Source: Atopobiaceae bacterium (lineage in GTDB: Bacteria; Actinomycetota; Coriobacteriia; Coriobacteriales; Atopobiaceae). Taken from it: 64,000 bases of DNA. The stretch is from the NCBI GenBank assembly GCA_017941705.1, contig JAGAVX010000005.1, forward strand, positions 1-64,000, written 5' to 3'. Shown here one piece after another: positions 60,776 to 64,000 of this stretch (within the stretch, counting starts at the first letter, position 1; the number at the start of each line of letters is the position of its first letter). The position numbers and the translations under genes are program-made. The notes beneath the pieces were generated by a model that was not told where the DNA came from, searched no databases, and saw nothing but the letters and a program-made list of their open reading frames with translations.

Positions 60776-61336
60776 ATGTCGAACGACGAGATGGCAATGC
60801 GAGAGATTGGCCTGCGCATCGAGGGCCTGCGAGAGTCGTGCGACGTCACCCGCGAGGAGATGGCAGCTGACCTCGAGGTCAGCCTCGAGACCTACACGCA
60901 GTGGGAGGAGTCGGGCGCCGACGTGCCCATTTCTGCCATCTACCACATGGCGCAGCGCTTTGGCGTCGAGTTCACCGAGATCCTCACCGGAACGGCTGCC
61001 AAGCTCAACACCTACCAAGTGGTGCGCAAGGGCCAGGGCCGCGAGGTCGAACGCTATCCGGGCTATCACTTTGAGGACCTTGCCTTCAGGTATCAGAACA
61101 AGATCATGCAGCCGCTCGAGGTGACCATCAACCCCTCGGACGACCCCGCAAAGCTCGTGCAGCACTCCGGGCAGGAGTTCAACCTCGTGCTCGAGGGAAC
61201 GCTCGTGGTCGTGTGGGGTGACCGCGAGTTCGTCCTCAACCCGGGTGACAGCATCTACTTCAACCCCTCCATCCCGCACGGGCAGCGCTGCGGCGGCGAG
61301 GTACCCGCACGGTTTGTGACCGTCATCGCCGAGTAA
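60776..61336 (+). CDS. XRE-family regulator with C-terminal cupin domain
   Basis: 186 residues. Residues 10-70 are an HTH_3 domain (IGLRIEGLRESCDVTREEMA, SLETYTQWEESGADVPISAI). Residues ~110-186 are a cupin barrel (SGQEFNLVLEGTLVVVWGD and LNPGDSIYFNPSIPHGQRCG, metal-type His/Glu). Such regulators control nearby catabolic or biosynthetic genes in response to a small ligand. It starts with AAGGAGG upstream and ends 28 bases before the acyl-CoA synthetase. Confidence 0.92.
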   Translation: MSNDEMAMREIGLRIEGLRESCDVTREEMAADLEVSLETYTQWEESGADVPISAIYHMAQRFGVEFTEILTGTAAKLNTYQVVRKGQGREVERYPGYHFEDLAFRYQNKIMQPLEVTINPSDDPAKLVQHSGQEFNLVLEGTLVVVWGDREFVLNPGDSIYFNPSIPHGQRCGGEVPARFVTVIAE

Positions 61337-61364
61337 GCCGCCATCACCGTCAGATCGAGGAACC

Positions 61365-63095
61365 ATGGACTACATTCTGAGCAAGTACTGCCCCCGTATC
61401 GAGTTTGACAGCTACGAGGACTTCTTTGAGAACTTCCGCATCAACGTGCCCGAGCGCTTCAACTTTGGCTACGACGTCGTCGACGAGTGGGCGCGCGTCG
61501 AACCCGACAAGAAGGCCCTACTGTGGTGCAACGATGCGGGCGAGGAGCGCGAGTTCACCTTCACCGACATCAGCCGCCTCTCGAGCAAGACCGCGCACGC
61601 CTTTGCCAAGCTGGGCATCGGCAAGGGCGACATCGTCATGTGCATCCTGCGCCGCAGGTGGGAGTACTGGGTCGTGGCAAGCGCGCTATGCAAGCTCGGT
61701 GCGACGGTCATCCCCGCCTCGCTACAGTTGACCACCCACGACATCGCCTATCGCGCCAACACCTGCAACGTGAAGATGATGGTCTGCGTGGCCGACGAGT
61801 ACGTCAACACGCAGGTAGAGGGCGCGCTGCCGCAGGCCCCGAGCATCCAGAACAAGATCATCGTCGCAGGCGAGCGCGAGGGCTGGATCAACTTTGACCA
61901 GCTCATCGCCGACGAGCCCGAGACCTTCGAGCGCCTCGAGGGCGATGCCGGCGTGACGTCGAAGGACATCATGCTCATCTACTTCACCAGCGGAACCACC
62001 GGCAACCCCAAGGCGGTCATGCACAACTACGCGCATCCCCTTGGACACATCATCACCGCCAAGTACTGGCAGCAGGTTCGCGAGAACTGCCTGCACATGA
62101 GCGTGACCGACAGTGGCTGGGCCAAGTTTGGCTGGGGCAAGATCTACGGCCAGTGGATCGCGGGCGCCGAGATCTTTGCCTACGACATGGACAAGTTCAT
62201 CCCCACCAAGCTGCTGCAGCACATGCAGGACTACAAGCTGACCACCTTCTGCGCCCCTCCCACGATGTACCGCTTCATGCTGCAGGAGGACGTGGGCGCC
62301 TACGACCTGTCGAGCATCCAGAACTTTGCCACCGCTGGCGAGCCGCTCAACGCCGAGGTCACGATCCAGTGGGAGAAGTTCACTGGCAAGAAGATCCGCG
62401 AGGGCTTTGGCCAGACCGAGGGGCCGGTGCTCCTCGCGACCTTCCCCTGGCTCGACCCCAAGCCTGGCAGCATGGGCAAGCCCAGTCCGCTGCTCAACAT
62501 CAAGCTTCTGGATGACGACGGCAACGAGGTCGAGGACGGCGACGAGGGCGCCATCTGCGTCACCGGCCTCAAGGAGGCCTATCCGCCCGGCCTGTTTGTG
62601 GGCTACTTCAACCGTCCCGAGGCAACCGCCGAGGCGGTGGGTGGCGACTACTACAACCTGCACGACATGGCCTGGCGCGACATCGACGGCTACGTGAGCT
62701 TCGTGGGCCGCAACGACGACGTCATCAAGTGCTCCGGCTATCGCATCGGCCCCTTCGAGGTGGAGAGCGCCCTCGTCAAGCACGACGCCGTGGTCGAGTG
62801 CGCCGTGACCGCCGCGCCTGACCCCATCCGCGGCAAGGTGGTCAAGGCAACCATCGTGCTTGCCCGCGGATACGAGCCATCGCCCGAGCTCACCAAGGAG
62901 CTGCAGAACTGGGTCAAGCACGAGACCGCTCCGTACAAGTACCCGCGCATCGTCGAGTACGTGGACGAGCTTCCCAAGACCATCGGCGGTAAGATCAAGC
63001 GCAAGCTCATTCGCACGCGTGACGGGGTAACCGACGACAAGACCCATTCGACGGGGACCGACAGCAGTCACGCCGACGAGTCCTGGCACACCTAG
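61365..63095 (+). CDS. AMP-dependent acyl-CoA synthetase (acetyl-/medium-chain type)
   Basis: 576 residues. The P-loop is MLIYFTSGTTGNPKAVMHNY, followed by TTFCAPPTMYRFML, IREGFGQTEGPVLLATFPWL (adenylate motif), GRNDDVIKCSGYRIGPFEVE and the catalytic Lys in PKTIGGKIKRKLI. These match the acetyl/medium-chain acyl-CoA synthetase group. It activates a carboxylate in the cytoplasm. It is co-transcribed with the XRE-cupin regulator, which probably controls it. GAGGAA precedes the ATG. The acyl substrate is open. Confidence 0.92.
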   Translation: MDYILSKYCPRIEFDSYEDFFENFRINVPERFNFGYDVVDEWARVEPDKKALLWCNDAGEEREFTFTDISRLSSKTAHAFAKLGIGKGDIVMCILRRRWEYWVVASALCKLGATVIPASLQLTTHDIAYRANTCNVKMMVCVADEYVNTQVEGALPQAPSIQNKIIVAGEREGWINFDQLIADEPETFERLEGDAGVTSKDIMLIYFTSGTTGNPKAVMHNYAHPLGHIITAKYWQQVRENCLHMSVTDSGWAKFGWGKIYGQWIAGAEIFAYDMDKFIPTKLLQHMQDYKLTTFCAPPTMYRFMLQEDVGAYDLSSIQNFATAGEPLNAEVTIQWEKFTGKKIREGFGQTEGPVLLATFPWLDPKPGSMGKPSPLLNIKLLDDDGNEVEDGDEGAICVTGLKEAYPPGLFVGYFNRPEATAEAVGGDYYNLHDMAWRDIDGYVSFVGRNDDVIKCSGYRIGPFEVESALVKHDAVVECAVTAAPDPIRGKVVKATIVLARGYEPSPELTKELQNWVKHETAPYKYPRIVEYVDELPKTIGGKIKRKLIRTRDGVTDDKTHSTGTDSSHADESWHT

Positions 63096-63121
63096 CCGCA
63101 AGCCAACGCATGCCAATCGAA

Positions 63122-63155
63122 GACCGCCACCCAGATTGACTCTGGGTGGCGGTTC
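63122..63155. terminator. Terminator-like hairpin after acyl-CoA synthetase
   Basis: Perfect 12-bp arms CCGCCACCCAGA / TCTGGGTGGCGG around TTGAC, ~25 bases past the stop. Confidence 0.65.
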
Positions 63156-63173
63156 GCGTTTTGCGTACTCGCC

Positions 63174-63222
63174 GTGCATTGGGGACAGGCACCAATGCAC
63201 GCGGGCGTGCGTCGGGGACAGG
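63174..63222. repeat. GTGCATTGGGGACAGG direct repeats, 33-bp period
   Basis: GTGCATTGGGGACAGG (63174-63189) and GTGCGTCGGGGACAGG (63207-63222), each followed by CACCAATGCACG. They match the pair at 34086-34134 in sequence and period. Confidence 0.8.
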
Positions 63223-63246
63223 CACCAATGCACGCCCCGACAAGAT

Positions 63247-63987
63247 CTACAGCTTCACGAGATAGTCCTTGTTGACGTAGCCGCTCTTACCGTACTTTGA
63301 CGAGTACACCCACCAATACTGACGGTTCGACCGGTCTTTGACGGTGACGACATCGCCGGTGTACAGCTCGCCGATCTCGTTGGCCTCGTCGTAGGCGGGG
63401 GCCGTGCGCAGCGCGAGGTAACCCCTTGCAACCCTCACCTTGTACTTCTCGTACGTCGACGGCGTAGTGCCCGAGAGGTACTTGCGGTTCACGTACCCAC
63501 AGGTGCCATACTTTGACGAATACACCCACCAGTAGGTGTCGTTGTACCTCTCGATGAGCGAGACGATGTCACCGGTGTACAGCTCGCCGATCTCGTTGGC
63601 CTCGTCGTAAGCCGGGGCCGTGCGCAGCGCGAGGTAGCCCTTTGCCACCGTGACCCTGTAGTCTCGCTTCACCGAAGTATCGACGCGAACCAGATAGTTC
63701 TTGTTGACGTAACCTTCCCTGTCGTACTTGGGCGAATAGACCCACCAATACTTGCCGTTCGACTTGTCCTTGACTCGGACGACATCGCCGGTGTACAGCT
63801 CGCCGATCTCGTTGGCCTCGTCGTAGGCGGGGGCCGTGCGCAGCGCGAGGTAGCCCTTGTCGACGCGCACGGAATACGTGCTCTGAGAGCCTCCCTTGGC
63901 AAGTGCATTGGCGGGAACCATGGCCACCAGCAGGGCAATCACCACCACAAGCCATCGCATTCCCTTGCGTGAGACATGCCGGTTCAT
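63247..63987 (-). CDS. Secreted protein with three SH3b repeats
   Basis: 246 residues. A signal peptide (RWLVVVIALLVAMVPANALA) ends in an Ala-x-Ala site near residue 30. Three ~67-residue bacterial SH3 repeats follow, each with GYLALRTAPAYDEANEIGEL, YTGD(V/I)V, YWWVYS and KYG..GYVN.(D/K)YL. SH3b repeats bind peptidoglycan or cell-wall polymers. DNA in the three repeats is nearly identical over ~65-70 bases. No catalytic domain is attached, so it is a wall-binding or adhesion-type protein. GAAGGGAGCG precedes ATG 63987. Confidence 0.92.
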   Translation of the reverse strand: MNRHVSRKGMRWLVVVIALLVAMVPANALAKGGSQSTYSVRVDKGYLALRTAPAYDEANEIGELYTGDVVRVKDKSNGKYWWVYSPKYDREGYVNKNYLVRVDTSVKRDYRVTVAKGYLALRTAPAYDEANEIGELYTGDIVSLIERYNDTYWWVYSSKYGTCGYVNRKYLSGTTPSTYEKYKVRVARGYLALRTAPAYDEANEIGELYTGDVVTVKDRSNRQYWWVYSSKYGKSGYVNKDYLVKL

Positions 63988-64000
63988 GCTCGCTCCCTTC

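Noticed and set aside
61722-63233. 503-codon minus-strand ORF
   Set aside because: Antisense of the acyl-CoA synthetase; composition is Leu/Val/Asp/Gly-rich without motifs.

Overview
The window is GC-rich chromosomal DNA, densely packed with genes on both strands. It has no rRNA, no recognisable tRNA, no CRISPR array, no insertion sequence and no prophage. The gene content is that of a host-associated, sugar-fermenting anaerobe: beta-glucoside PTS parts, several GH1 6-phospho-beta-glucosidases, ROK kinases, a GH13 glucosidase, a Cys-dependent NADH oxidase and a C69 dipeptidase. With the base composition and strong AAGGAGG-type ribosome sites, this suggests an actinobacterium of class Coriobacteriia (Olsenella/Atopobium-like). 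That placement is inferred from gene character, not from a marker gene.

Layout. 1-13 kb: tail of an anti-sigma-like (DUF4179-type) protein; a mannose-6-phosphate isomerase/ROK kinase fusion; a beta-glucoside module (EIIC, GH1, divergent GntR regulator); an AI-2E-type permease with a C69 dipeptidase; msrA; a PTS EIIB with an apparent frameshift; a sugar O-acetyltransferase; and a second ROK kinase. 13-25 kb: DMT exporter, PrsW-like protease, amidohydrolase, GH13 glucosidase, nucleoside deoxyribosyltransferase with an RpiR regulator, two gene remnants, a degenerate cytidylate-kinase-like protein, an LUD protein, TSUP and MBL-fold proteins, and a tocopherol-cyclase-like protein. 25-43 kb: a possible small RNA, HAD phosphatases, a second DMT exporter, an ABC (ATPase plus FtsX-type permease) pair, YbaK-type editing deacylase, XpaC-like protein, methyltransferase, PASTA lipoprotein, GH1, hisC, a YtrA-type GntR regulator with a DUF1648 membrane protein, and a small double-glycine-leader peptide gene. 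43-64 kb: phosphate uptake (DUF47-pit), trpDCFBA behind a T-box leader, a K+ channel, a macro-domain protein, a vWA protein, NADH oxidase, leuA-ilvB-ilvN behind a Leu-rich leader peptide, an XRE-cupin regulator with an acyl-CoA synthetase, and an SH3b secreted protein.

How it works together. Imported beta-glucosides would be phosphorylated by the PTS and split by GH1 enzymes, and the ROK/ManA proteins feed hexoses to glycolysis. Branched-chain and tryptophan synthesis are each controlled by RNA leaders that sense the charged tRNA or its translation. trpE/trpG, ilvC/ilvD and leuBCD must lie elsewhere if the pathways are complete.

The most distinctive non-coding feature is the number of long intergenic palindromes. 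There are at least five unrelated families, several present in two to four copies: a 64-bp-period CCGCGG array, ACTGTGGACG triple hairpins, CCTAAATCTC inverted repeats, GGGGACAGTCCCC palindromes, and 33-bp-period GTGCATCGGGGACAGG repeats. There are also single long hairpins with arms up to 34 bp. The protein-coding candidates most worth follow-up are the double-glycine peptide with no ATG/GTG/TTG start and the macro-domain/zinc-ribbon/HTH fusion.
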